A stretch of DNA of 64,000 bases from an uncultured Clostridia bacterium (GTDB lineage: Bacteria > Bacillota > Clostridia > Christensenellales > Borkfalkiaceae). The stretch covers positions 186,001 to 250,000 of the forward strand of contig CALVWW010000002.1 in NCBI GenBank assembly GCA_944368155.1, given 5' to 3'. A program made the translations under genes and the position numbers. Positions 1 through 7,845 of this stretch are shown one piece after another; position 1 is the stretch's first letter, and each line of letters begins with the position of its first letter. The notes below the pieces were generated by a model. It searched no databases, was not told the DNA's origin, and was given only the letters and a program-made list of their open reading frames with translations.

Positions 1-274
1 GAGGCCTGTATATGCATATTTACTTCAAAACATGTTTATTAAATTTCAATTTAATTTCGGCGCATTTAAATTCAGTTAATTATTTTTAAATATGTTTTCT
101 TTTGCAACTTTATCAGCGGCATGAAGCGGGAGCCCGGCCGCATATGGGTTGCGGCGCATATGCACGGCGCATGTTTCCGGGCGGAATCTGCCGCAAAAAC
201 ACACATGTCGCGGCTTGCACGCGGCAGCAAACGACGGCATAAATTAAAATCTGCCAAAAATTCAAAGCATAAAA
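1..274. other. Left-edge intergenic stretch, nothing recognised
   Basis: This stretch is AT-rich at its left end and has only short overlapping open frames on both strands, without ribosome binding sites or recognisable protein motifs. I see no RNA gene or repeat shared with the rest of the window. It lies downstream of the minus-strand SpoIVA-like gene and its terminator, so it may be the flank of a gene outside the window. Confidence 0.4.
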
Positions 275-304
275 AAATGCGGGAAAAATATATTCCCCGC
301 ATTT
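275..304 (-). terminator. Intrinsic terminator of the SpoIVA-like gene
   Basis: AAATGCGGG and CCCGCATTT form a 9-bp stem. On the minus strand the stem is followed by a run of seven T. It lies 30 nt past the stop codon of the minus-strand gene ending at 334. Confidence 0.75.
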
Positions 305-333
305 TAATTAGTGCGGCATTTTTTATTGACCTT

Positions 334-1425
334 TTATAATATTATACAAATAACTCCGCCCTTGCCCTCGTTGGCCATGCGCGTTATCGCCTTTCTGAGT
401 TTGGTGCGCGTCTCTTCGCCAATGCAGTTGACTTTTGAATTGAGCCCTTCGCTCACCATTGATTTTAATGACCTGCCGAACACATCGGTATTCCACGTCG
501 CCTCGGGGTCGCTTTCAAAACCCTTCATCATGCTTGCGACAAGGCTCTCGCTCTGCGTTCTGTCACCCATAATGGGGCTGACTTCGCCTGCCACATCCAC
601 CCTTATTATGTGATAGGCCGGCGCCGACGCGCGGAGCGTTATTCCCACGGCATTTCCCTGTTTTACAACATTGGGCTGTTCATATGTGAGGTCCTCCTCC
701 GACGGAGTTACTATGCCGTACCCGTTGACGCGTGCACAGTCGAGCGCGTCGCGCACTTTCTCGTAGCCGCGCTTTGCCTCTGCGGCAGAACGCACGTAGC
801 GCATGAGAGAATACTCCCCGTCTATCTCGGCTCCCGCAATCTCCGAGAGCATTGCAAAATAGATGCCGTCCTGCGCTCTGCAGGTAATTTTTGCATTTCC
901 CGTGGCAAAATCGTACGTCACCTCTATTGCAGGAGACCAGAATTCAGCGCCGGTGCACAGCCCGTCTAAAGCGGAAATGTCTTTGAATTTACTTATTTTT
1001 CCGCACCTGTCTTTAACTCTATCCAAAAGTTCCGCGATAGCCGAATTGTCGGCAGGCAGAAAACGCATCCAATCGGGAATGTTTATTCCGACCGAACGCA
1101 CGCAGAATTCGCCCGAAAGCAACCTTAAAAGTGCGTTGAGGGCGCCCTCGTCCCATATCTGGGGGCGTGCGCACGCGCAGCCGTATTGCTTCTCGAGCTC
1201 GGCGCCGTTGTCGCTGATTATAATAAACGGCCTGCCCGCGGCGACCGTGGCATAGTCCGTATCCCCTTCGTTGAATATCAGGGCGCCGGCGTTTTCCCCT
1301 TGACTGAATTTCAGTTCGCTGCCCTCGGCGTTGAACGCCGAAAACAGCCCGTCGTCGCCGCATACGGCAATTGCGCAGCCGCCAAGGCGCGCATTCAGGT
1401 CCCTGCAAATATCGCTATCGAGCAT
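334..1425 (-). CDS. SpoIVA-like protein lacking the ATPase domain
   Basis: The last ~260 of 363 residues match the middle and C-terminal domains of the spore-coat morphogenetic ATPase SpoIVA. Visible landmarks are INIPDWMRFLP, the AEAKRGYEKV helix, GYGIVTPSEEDL, the stretch ASAPAYHIIRVDV and the C-terminal NEGKGGVICIIL that anchors SpoIVA to the forespore surface. SpoIVA is normally ~490 residues with an N-terminal P-loop ATPase of ~240. Here only ~100 residues precede the middle domain and there is no Walker A or B motif. A GRPFIIISDN segment may be the remnant of the last ATPase strand. The start is firm: GGAGGAT sits 6 nt before the ATG. The gene stands alone and ends at a terminator. Family assignment is strong; what an ATPase-less version does is unknown, perhaps copolymerising with or modulating a full-length SpoIVA. 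Confidence 0.85.
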   Translation of the reverse strand: MLDSDICRDLNARLGGCAIAVCGDDGLFSAFNAEGSELKFSQGENAGALIFNEGDTDYATVAAGRPFIIISDNGAELEKQYGCACARPQIWDEGALNALLRLLSGEFCVRSVGINIPDWMRFLPADNSAIAELLDRVKDRCGKISKFKDISALDGLCTGAEFWSPAIEVTYDFATGNAKITCRAQDGIYFAMLSEIAGAEIDGEYSLMRYVRSAAEAKRGYEKVRDALDCARVNGYGIVTPSEEDLTYEQPNVVKQGNAVGITLRASAPAYHIIRVDVAGEVSPIMGDRTQSESLVASMMKGFESDPEATWNTDVFGRSLKSMVSEGLNSKVNCIGEETRTKLRKAITRMANEGKGGVICIIL

Positions 1426-1574
1426 ACCATCCTCCGCAAACTGTTTTGTATACGCTATTTTATTTGCCGCATGCGGAATTTAGAACTTTTGAAGTCTGAA
1501 AAATACGCTGAACTTGACAGCGATACATTCTGCGTGTTAATATATCCGCATCACCTGCTGAGGAGGAAAATTCT

Positions 1575-2447
1575 TTGAATACGATATGGTCTGAATGCGT
1601 ACAGGGCGCAAAAACGCTGTATTACAGCAGAAAACTGCGTTTCGGCGATTTGTTTGCCGAACAGTTTAAAAAGCTGTTAAAGCTCGACGGCAGAAGAAAG
1701 CTGAAAATTCTTGAAATAGGCTGCGGCCCCGGCGCGCTCGCTGGAGAGCTCCGCCGCTGGTATCCCAAAGCGGATATCTGCGGGCTTGACCGCGACAGCA
1801 ATTTCATAAACTTTGCGCGCGCGCATGAAGAGGGCATAAATTTTATAGAGGGAGACGCCACCGCTCTGCCGTTCAACGACGATACTTTCGACGTAACCAT
1901 ATCATACACAGTGAGCGAACATATCGAGCCCGATAAATTTTACGGCGAGCAATTGCGCGTTCTGAAACAGGGCGGCACATGCATTGTACTCTCTACGCGA
2001 AAGACCGTTTATGTGAACGCCCCCTGCCTTGACGAGCAGGAAAGCGAGCGTATATTTTGGGAAAAGGTTAAAAACTGCGACGATACAATGGAAAAATACG
2101 GAATAGGCAGATATCATATGAGCGAGGCCGAACTGCCCGCCGCCATGGAAAAATACGGATTTAAAAACATTGAAACCGGCTTTGCGGCAGTCGCGCTCAC
2201 GCCCGACAATCCGCAAATTCCGGAAGAACTTGCATGCAATATGATAAACGAACAGCGGCAGACCGCGCTCGACGCATTAAGCAGCGTTATGAACAGCATG
2301 CCCGGACAAATTACCGCGGCCGAAGTTGAGGAAATGGTCGGAATAACAAATAAAAAATACGACGCGCGCATTGCGCAGTACATCCGCGGAGAAAAACAGT
2401 GGGATACTGCGGTCAGCGTAATCATGTCTGTGCGCGGTACCAAATAA
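1575..2447 (+). CDS. Class I SAM-dependent methyltransferase
   Basis: A 290-residue protein starting at TTG, chosen because AGGAGG lies 8 nt upstream and no ATG fits better. Motif I, LEIGCGPG, is at residues 46-53. The acidic end of strand 2 (GLDRDSN) binds the SAM ribose, and GDATALPFNDDTFDVTISY covers motifs II-III of the Rossmann fold. The C-terminal third (from about residue 160) is family-specific and holds a helical region. It resembles UbiE/Methyltransf_11-type enzymes; the acceptor substrate cannot be told. The gene is monocistronic, transcribed away from the SpoIVA-like gene, and closes with a strong terminator. Confidence 0.85.
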   Translation: MNTIWSECVQGAKTLYYSRKLRFGDLFAEQFKKLLKLDGRRKLKILEIGCGPGALAGELRRWYPKADICGLDRDSNFINFARAHEEGINFIEGDATALPFNDDTFDVTISYTVSEHIEPDKFYGEQLRVLKQGGTCIVLSTRKTVYVNAPCLDEQESERIFWEKVKNCDDTMEKYGIGRYHMSEAELPAAMEKYGFKNIETGFAAVALTPDNPQIPEELACNMINEQRQTALDALSSVMNSMPGQITAAEVEEMVGITNKKYDARIAQYIRGEKQWDTAVSVIMSVRGTK

Positions 2448-2483
2448 AACCTTATACGGCGCTTCAAAAATGAGCATAACTCA

Positions 2484-2525
2484 GGCGCGGGCGCGGCAAC
2501 TGCTGTTGCCGCGCCCGCGCCTTTT
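2484..2525 (+). terminator. GC-rich terminator between converging genes
   Basis: A 17-bp perfect stem (GGCGCGGGCGCGGCAAC, loop TGCT) is followed by TTTT on the plus strand. It lies 36 nt after the methyltransferase stop and just before the end of the converging ATP-grasp gene. Confidence 0.8.
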
Positions 2526-2538
2526 CCTACTGTCTATT

Positions 2539-3732
2539 TTAAATTTCCTTAGTTAAAAGCACGTCCTTATAGAATGCGTCCATCTCCCCGCGCGTTTTGA
2601 AGTTGGCAAGGTACATGGTGTTGCCCATCGCCGCGGCGAGCGCGTCGGGTATCCTGTCGACCGCCTTTAAATTTGCGGCATACTTGCGCTCGATATCCCC
2701 CTCGCTGTACATAAACGGCTTACCGTCGCGCCTGCCTGCATAGGCACAGTAGAACTTTTCTCCCGTGGGAACGAGCGTGCTGTCGTAGGCAATCATATCG
2801 GCCCAGATTTTATAGACGTCGGTCGAGTTGGCGTAGTTCATCATATCGGGTGAAAATCCGCCGCAGGGGCGCATGTTTACCTCCAATGCGATTACGTCCC
2901 CCTTTTTGCCGAGATACTGGTCCTTTGTAAGTCTGAAAAATTCGAAGTGAACAAAGCGGCTCTTCACGCCGAAAGCTTTTACCGTGCGGCGGCCGGCGTC
3001 ACGGACATCAGGGGCAAGCTCGTTTACTATATAATAGATGCTGTTGCCGTTGGTGTTTACAATGTCCATTATGGACATGGGCGTAACGTTGCCCGTTTCA
3101 AAAACAGGCTCGCCGTGTGAATTAATTATGGCGTCGTAAGAATTGACCTCGGCCTCGACGAACTCCTCCATAATATACTCTACAGGAGGCTTTTCGTTTA
3201 AAAAGTTCCTCAAATCGTCGTCGCAGGCAAGTTTCCACGTATCGTTTGCGCCCACTCCGTTATCGGGCTTCACGATAACAGGATAGCCCACCTTTGAGAT
3301 AAATTTTTTACATGCTTCGAACGATGTGACCATGCAGTAACGCGCAGTGACTATGCCCGCCTTTTTATAATAGGGCTTCATGCCCGACTTGTATTTTATG
3401 CGCGCCATGTCTTCGTTTTTGAAGCCCGAGCAAACGTTGAAATCTGTACGCAGACGCGCGTCGAGCTCAAGCCAGTATTCATTATTGCTGTCGATAAAAT
3501 CTATCTTTCCGTACTTGAATGCATAGAGTGCCACGGCGCGGTATACCTCGTCGTAATTTTTTAGCGAATGCACCCAATAATATTCGGTGAGGCTGTCTTT
3601 AAGCTCCGGGGCCAGTTCGTCGTAGGGGCAGTCGCCTATGCCTAAAACGTCGAACCCGTTATTTTTCAGCTCACGGCAGAATCTCCAGTAATTTGTGGGA
3701 AAATTTGGCGAGATAAATACAAAGTTTTTCAT
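2539..3732 (-). CDS. ATP-grasp carboxylate ligase
   Basis: A 397-residue protein with an N-terminal pre-ATP-grasp region (FISPNFPTNYWRFCRELKNNGFDVLGIGD) and a central ATP-grasp fold. GYPVIVKPDNGVGAND is the nucleotide-binding lysine and glycine loop (about residues 150-165), EYIMEEFVEAE the adenine-contacting strand, and IALEVNMRPCGGFSPDM the Mg-binding Glu/Asn segment. Such enzymes activate a carboxylate as acyl phosphate for attack by an amine or thiol; the substrate is unknown. AGGGAGAA supports the start. The gene is third in a same-strand set behind two esterases, which suggests a shared pathway on an acylated or amide-containing substrate. The domain call is secure, the specific function open. 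Confidence 0.85.
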   Translation of the reverse strand: MKNFVFISPNFPTNYWRFCRELKNNGFDVLGIGDCPYDELAPELKDSLTEYYWVHSLKNYDEVYRAVALYAFKYGKIDFIDSNNEYWLELDARLRTDFNVCSGFKNEDMARIKYKSGMKPYYKKAGIVTARYCMVTSFEACKKFISKVGYPVIVKPDNGVGANDTWKLACDDDLRNFLNEKPPVEYIMEEFVEAEVNSYDAIINSHGEPVFETGNVTPMSIMDIVNTNGNSIYYIVNELAPDVRDAGRRTVKAFGVKSRFVHFEFFRLTKDQYLGKKGDVIALEVNMRPCGGFSPDMMNYANSTDVYKIWADMIAYDSTLVPTGEKFYCAYAGRRDGKPFMYSEGDIERKYAANLKAVDRIPDALAAAMGNTMYLANFKTRGEMDAFYKDVLLTKEI

Positions 3733-3778
3733 AATGTTTTTCTCCCTTTAACACTTTAACGCGTTAAATTTTTATACG

Positions 3779-3802
3779 ATATGGCGCGGCTGCCGCGCCA
3801 TA
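3779..3802. terminator. Perfect GC-rich hairpin between ATP-grasp and esterase genes
   Basis: TATGGCGCGG and CCGCGCCATA pair around CTG. There is no T-run on either side, so it may stabilise an RNA end or attenuate rather than act as a classical terminator. Confidence 0.45.
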
Positions 3803-3808
3803 AAATTA

Positions 3809-4561
3809 TCAATAACCTAAAATTAAAGGCAAAAAGTAAGCCGCCTGAACATACCACCAGTCCCAATCGTGACGGGAATCTTGTCCCCAGAAGTCGACCC
3901 AGGCGTTTATACCCTTATTTTTGAGCACTTCGGCAAAAGCCGCTGTGCTTTCAAGCGTTTCATTCTCCCATGCGCCCCTGCCCACGCACAGCACAATTCT
4001 GCCCTCGTTGTATTTGCGTATATAGGGATGGTCGGCGGGCATGTTAGCCACAAACTGCTGGGGAGAATTCATGTAAGTCAAATCGTCGTGATAACCGCCG
4101 AAGCAATACTCGTTGGTATACACTCCGCTGAGGGCAAGCAGAGCATCGAACACATCGGGATAGCGGAAAAACAGTGTGGCGGCATGCAGCGCGCCGAGGC
4201 TGAGGCCTGCGGCGAGAAAACGTATTTCCCAGCCGTTTGCCATGGTATTGATGTAGGAAAAGTGCGGAATGGCCTCCTCCATTATATAATTAATCCATGC
4301 CTCGTGGCGGCATATGCGCGCGCGGGAGTCGCCCTCCCCGAAGAGCGTTTCATAATCTATGCTGTCGATGGTAAACACCTGAATACGCCCGTCCTCTATA
4401 TAGGGAGCGTAGATGTCGAGCATGTGCATATCCTCGAACTCATAAAATCTGCCGCCCTGACAGGGAATGACAAGCACGGGCTTGCCGCGCGTGCCGTAAA
4501 TTTTGTATTCCATTTCGCGTCCGAGGTGGCGCGAATAAAATTTTCCGTAAGATATCTGCAT
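3809..4561 (-). CDS. Esterase of the alpha/beta hydrolase fold
   Basis: A 250-residue protein. The nucleophile elbow GLSLG places the catalytic serine at about residue 121; the likely catalytic histidine lies in the C-terminal DSRHDWDWWY. The N-terminus (SRHLGREMEYKIYGTRGKPVLVIPCQGG) supplies the oxyanion-hole region seen in the Firmicutes esterase D-like family. No signal peptide is visible, so it should be cytoplasmic. GGGGGA precedes the ATG. It sits between a second esterase (upstream) and the ATP-grasp ligase (downstream), with short gaps bearing hairpins. The family is usually listed only as 'esterase family protein'; its substrate is not known. Confidence 0.82.
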   Translation of the reverse strand: MQISYGKFYSRHLGREMEYKIYGTRGKPVLVIPCQGGRFYEFEDMHMLDIYAPYIEDGRIQVFTIDSIDYETLFGEGDSRARICRHEAWINYIMEEAIPHFSYINTMANGWEIRFLAAGLSLGALHAATLFFRYPDVFDALLALSGVYTNEYCFGGYHDDLTYMNSPQQFVANMPADHPYIRKYNEGRIVLCVGRGAWENETLESTAAFAEVLKNKGINAWVDFWGQDSRHDWDWWYVQAAYFLPLILGY

Positions 4562-4582
4562 TAAAAAATCCCCCTAATATAG

Positions 4583-4622
4583 TTACGAATTTTTGCGGCG
4601 GCCCGCACAAAAAAATCGTGAA
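4583..4622. repeat. Solo P3-like hairpin between the two esterase genes
   Basis: An imperfect palindrome beginning TTACGAATTTTTGCGG and ending ATCGTGAA. It shares its outer TTCACGA/TCGTGAA closure and GCGG core with the third hairpin of the dispersed element seen at 5398, 20587 and 22981. It fills most of the 63-bp gap between the esterases. Confidence 0.5.
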
Positions 4623-4624
4623 CA

Positions 4625-5386
4625 TTAATATTCCGGTTCGAACCCGAGCGCCGACATGAACACGGGAATCTGTCTCTGCCACGAGGCCTCGCTGTGAGTG
4701 CCGTATGGAACTATGCGCGAAGTGACGAACACTCCCTTTTCAATCAAATCTGCCGCCACTTCGGCAAAAATGCGCTTCTGCGATGAATGGTTTTTAAATT
4801 CTTTGCTGCCGTAGTCCATATACAGCTGCGTGGCTCTGCCGAACTTTGCCCTTGCCAAAAATTCGGGAGTGCCGCCGCCCACCCACAGGCTGGGAGAGAG
4901 CGCCGCCCCGCGTGAAAAATACCGGTTGTATGCGGCGAGGGCATACATTGTCATGAGTCCGCCCATGGAACTTCCCCCTATCGCCGTATTCAGCCTGTCG
5001 GGAAGGGTGCGGAAATTTTCGTCGATATACGGCTTGAACTCTCCGACGAGCCAGTCCATATATTTTTTGCCCTTGCCGCGAATCATAGTGTCGCCGAATT
5101 TAAAATTTAGGGGAGAATATTCCTCCAGCCTGCCGTTGCCCTCATGATTGCACTCGACGGCGGCAATGATGAGCTTGGTATCGGTATAATCGAGGTATTC
5201 ACCTATGCCCCAGCTCTTGCCGTAGGTCGCGTCCCCGTCGAAGAAGAGGTTGTGCCCGTCGAACATATACATGACGGGATAACGCCTTTCCTGCTCTTCA
5301 TAATATCCGTTGGGCAGATACACATACGCCCTGCGCGTACGCCCGCCCGTAAGTTTGGGTATTGTTATTTCCCATTTTTCAATCAT
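4625..5386 (-). CDS. Second esterase, putative esterase D family
   Basis: A 253-residue protein of the same broad fold as its downstream neighbour but a different subfamily. RYPVMYMFDGHNLF leads into the oxyanion hole and GGSSMGG holds the catalytic serine at about residue 140. A C-terminal GTHSEASW carries the probable catalytic histidine. The pattern is that of the putative-esterase/IroE-like group that cleaves acyl or lactone esters. Three in-frame starts exist (GTG 5401, ATG 5392, ATG 5386); 5386 is chosen because GAGAGG stands 7 nt upstream of it. It is the first gene of the esterase-esterase-ATP-grasp set and follows repeat copy B directly. Confidence 0.82.
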   Translation of the reverse strand: MIEKWEITIPKLTGGRTRRAYVYLPNGYYEEQERRYPVMYMFDGHNLFFDGDATYGKSWGIGEYLDYTDTKLIIAAVECNHEGNGRLEEYSPLNFKFGDTMIRGKGKKYMDWLVGEFKPYIDENFRTLPDRLNTAIGGSSMGGLMTMYALAAYNRYFSRGAALSPSLWVGGGTPEFLARAKFGRATQLYMDYGSKEFKNHSSQKRIFAEVAADLIEKGVFVTSRIVPYGTHSEASWQRQIPVFMSALGFEPEY

Positions 5387-5397
5387 AAACATACCTC

Positions 5398-5577
5398 TCA
5401 CGAATTTTTGCGGCTGGCCGCGCGAGGAAGCGTAGCTGACGACACTTTGCGGAGTGTTCCACGATAGGGGAAACCGTAAAACCGTAAAAATTCCGTGAAT
5501 TTAGGAACTAAGTTCCTCTTGCCGCGATATTTTAAGGGCCCGCCATTATATAATCGCGGCAATTCACCTCCGGTGAG
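5398..5577 (-). repeat. Dispersed structured element, copy B
   Basis: Read on the minus strand it contains P0 (GCTCACCGGAGGTGA), P1 (TTGCCGCGAT at 5553-5562 with ATCGCGGCAA at 5519-5528, a perfect 10-bp stem enclosing a TTATATAA...GGGCCCTTAAAA loop), P2 (AGGAACTTAGTTCCT) and P3 (TTCACGGAATTTTT with AAAAATTCGTGA), the last split by ~60 nt of extra sequence. The same order of parts occurs at 20587-20703 and 22981-23099. It occupies the gap upstream of the first esterase gene. Confidence 0.7.
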
Positions 5578-5620
5578 CCCTTGCCTCCCTTGCCTCGCGG
5601 GCGAAGCGACACTTTGCGGA
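5440..5620 (+). repeat. 14-bp direct repeat flanking the core of element copy B
   Basis: CGACACTTTGCGGA occurs at 5440-5453 and again at 5607-5620, each preceded by a GAAGCG-type stretch. One copy lies in the P3 insertion of element B and the other beyond its P0. The rest of the gap up to 5783 is AT-rich with no gene. Confidence 0.6.
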
Positions 5621-5783
5621 AGATTCAGCATTGCTTAAAACCGCAATTCGGGAGGCTGCCCGCCAAAATATACGGGAGAATATTCGCGGCAAACATGGCC
5701 GCGCCGCCCCTGTTGCGCAAAGTATTTATTTTAATATTTAATAAATTATTTATTCAAATTAAAATTAATTTTAATTAAATAAA

Positions 5784-6716
5784 TTAAATTAAAAATTGTT
5801 TTATCTGCGCAACGCGGCATATAAAGCCGAAGATATCTTCGCTCACGCAATCTCTGCAATCCTCGTTCAAAATTTCGTGCCGCGCACCCTCATACAACCT
5901 GAGCGACACATCCTTTACCCCCGCTTTGATATATTTTTTATATACCTTTTCAACGCCCCTGCCGTAGTCGCCCACGGGGTCGTCCCGCCCGGCGACGAAA
6001 AGAAGAGGCAAATCCTTTTTCACATCGGAAAAGGCACGGGAAGAACAAGCTTTGCCTATAATATTAAACAGCCCCATAAAGCCGCCGCAGGTAAAGCCGA
6101 AACCGCAGAGCCCGTCGGCGACGTAAGAGTCAACATTCTGCGCGTTGGCAGAGAGCCATTCATAGCCCGTTACCGACGGCGAAAAACGCTTGTTGTATGC
6201 GCCGAAAGCCAGCTTTGAAATAAGCTTGCTCTTGTGCTCCCAACCCCTTGACGCCCCGATGAGCCGCGTTAAAACACGCGCGAAAAACAGTGTGGCCTTA
6301 TCTTTATAGCCCGTGCCCATTATCACCGCTCCCGCAAACTCATTGCCTGAACGCGCAATATATTCACGGCAAAAAAAGGAACCCATGGAGTGACCCATAA
6401 CAAAATAGGGAACATCGGGGGCAAGCACTTTTGCGCGGGCGGTGAGCCGGGCTATGTCTTTGAGCACAATCTCTTCGCCGTTCTTTGGGAAGTGGCCCAA
6501 ATCTCCGTTTGCAGTTTTGCCGTGGCCGAGGTGGTCCTCCGCACAGACAAGTATTCCGCGCGCGGCCGCCTGTTCGGCAAACGACGCATAGCGGGCCGCA
6601 TATTCCTCCATGCCGTGAATTATCTGCAAAACGGCAACGACTTCGCCCCGGGGGCGCCATATGCAGGCATGAACTTTGTGCGAGCCGTCTGCCGAGGGAT
6701 AAAAAATTTCTTCCAT
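5784..6716 (-). CDS. Alpha/beta hydrolase, monoacylglycerol-lipase-like
   Basis: A 310-residue serine hydrolase of the lysophospholipase/monoglyceride lipase family (Hydrolase_4). IIHGMEEYAARY provides the HG oxyanion-hole motif, DHLGHGKT is the family's second signature, and MGHSMGS carries the nucleophile at about Ser110. FVAGRDDPVG and EGARHEIL supply the Asp and His of the triad. No signal peptide is seen. The start ATG at 6716 has no strong ribosome site. It is separated from panE by ~118 bp without a clear terminator, so it may end a longer transcript. Likely substrates are mono- or lysophospho-lipids, by family only. Confidence 0.85.
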   Translation of the reverse strand: MEEIFYPSADGSHKVHACIWRPRGEVVAVLQIIHGMEEYAARYASFAEQAAARGILVCAEDHLGHGKTANGDLGHFPKNGEEIVLKDIARLTARAKVLAPDVPYFVMGHSMGSFFCREYIARSGNEFAGAVIMGTGYKDKATLFFARVLTRLIGASRGWEHKSKLISKLAFGAYNKRFSPSVTGYEWLSANAQNVDSYVADGLCGFGFTCGGFMGLFNIIGKACSSRAFSDVKKDLPLLFVAGRDDPVGDYGRGVEKVYKKYIKAGVKDVSLRLYEGARHEILNEDCRDCVSEDIFGFICRVAQIKQFLI

Positions 6717-6834
6717 AAAAAATTAAACCACAGCGCCGCAGTTTGCGCGGCTGAAATTTATGCAAAATATATAAAAATTATAGCACCGAAAAAAGATATT
6801 TGCAACCAAAAGACGCCGCGCGCCGCCACGGCAT

Positions 6835-7845
6835 TTATATAAATTTTTTGAATTCTTTTATATTTTCAGGCGAAAGCGGGCGCTCTCCGCGCTCTATTTC
6901 ATGCGCTATGCTCTGCACCATTCCGTTCAGCGTGGCGGGCAGGCACACGCGGGAGCCGTAGGCCGATATCACACCGTTGACGAGGTCGGCCTCACACCTC
7001 TTGCCCGCCTTCAAATCGTAATACATGCCGGAAACAAGCTGCCTGTGCTTTTTCATTGCGACGGGGATAAGGGCATATGATATGCTCCTTTTGAGCGCAG
7101 TGCGGTAACCGATTATTGCGGCCACGTTGTGGCCCTGAACTTTTCCCGGGCGTATGCCGCACGCTTTGGCGACGTCGAAGCACTCTTTCAATATGGCCTG
7201 CGCCACCCTTCTTGCATACCTGTCGTCGCAAATCTGGCCGTAAGTTAAGCCGCTTATGGCAGAAAGGCCGGAAAAGGCGCAGTTTATCGCAAGTTTCGAC
7301 CAGCGCGCGCCTATAAAATTTTTTTCTGTTGTGACCTTTCCCATGAGCGAAAGCACATCCGCAACGCGCGCAAGCTTTTCGCAATTGTTATACAGCGTTC
7401 CGAGGGCGAACTCCAGACCGTCGGGACGGGTGGTGAGCCTAGCCTCGCCGCGGCCGACAAAGGTTGCGCCCCACGATACCGCACAGCCCGTGCAGCGCTC
7501 TTCGCCGACGACGGCGGCGACAGACGGTTCGGGCAGGCCGTTCTGAGTGGTGCACACGACGCCGTCCGCCTTGAGGTACGGCAATAAAAAGCGCAAAATT
7601 TCGGCGTTTTGCCGCTGTTTGGTCATCAGAAATATAATGTCGTACTCCCCCTCCATCTCCTCGGGGAAAAGCGCCTTTACAGGTACAGTGAAATCGACCG
7701 TGCCGGTTATATGCGCGCCGCCCGACTTAAGCGCCGAAACATGTTCTTTATTTCTCGTGATAAGGTCGACAGCCCCGCCGTTTTTGGTAATGTAGGCGCC
7801 GAGCACGGTGCCCATGGCTCCGGCGCCGTAAATTGCCACCCTCAT
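6835..7845 (-). CDS. panE: 2-dehydropantoate 2-reductase (ketopantoate reductase)
   Basis: A 336-residue enzyme of the ApbA/PanE family that reduces 2-dehydropantoate to pantoate with NADPH in pantothenate and CoA synthesis. The Rossmann motif GAGAMG is at residues 7-12 and TQNG (about 108-111) is the typical substrate-side loop. The ICAFSGLSAISGLTYGQI-type C-terminal helical domain starts near residue 185, with the catalytic lysine likely in the WSKLAIN segment. It begins inside the end of the GH3 gene (ATGA overlap), so the two are co-translated. No other pan genes are near, and ApbA paralogues of unknown substrate exist, so the exact substrate is less certain than the family. Confidence 0.85.
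   Translation of the reverse strand: MRVAIYGAGAMGTVLGAYITKNGGAVDLITRNKEHVSALKSGGAHITGTVDFTVPVKALFPEEMEGEYDIIFLMTKQRQNAEILRFLLPYLKADGVVCTTQNGLPEPSVAAVVGEERCTGCAVSWGATFVGRGEARLTTRPDGLEFALGTLYNNCEKLARVADVLSLMGKVTTEKNFIGARWSKLAINCAFSGLSAISGLTYGQICDDRYARRVAQAILKECFDVAKACGIRPGKVQGHNVAAIIGYRTALKRSISYALIPVAMKKHRQLVSGMYYDLKAGKRCEADLVNGVISAYGSRVCLPATLNGMVQSIAHEIERGERPLSPENIKEFKKFI

Noticed and set aside
4630-4650. GGTTCGAACCC resembling a tRNA T-loop.
   Set aside because: It lies within the end of the esterase coding sequence and no cloverleaf can be drawn around it.
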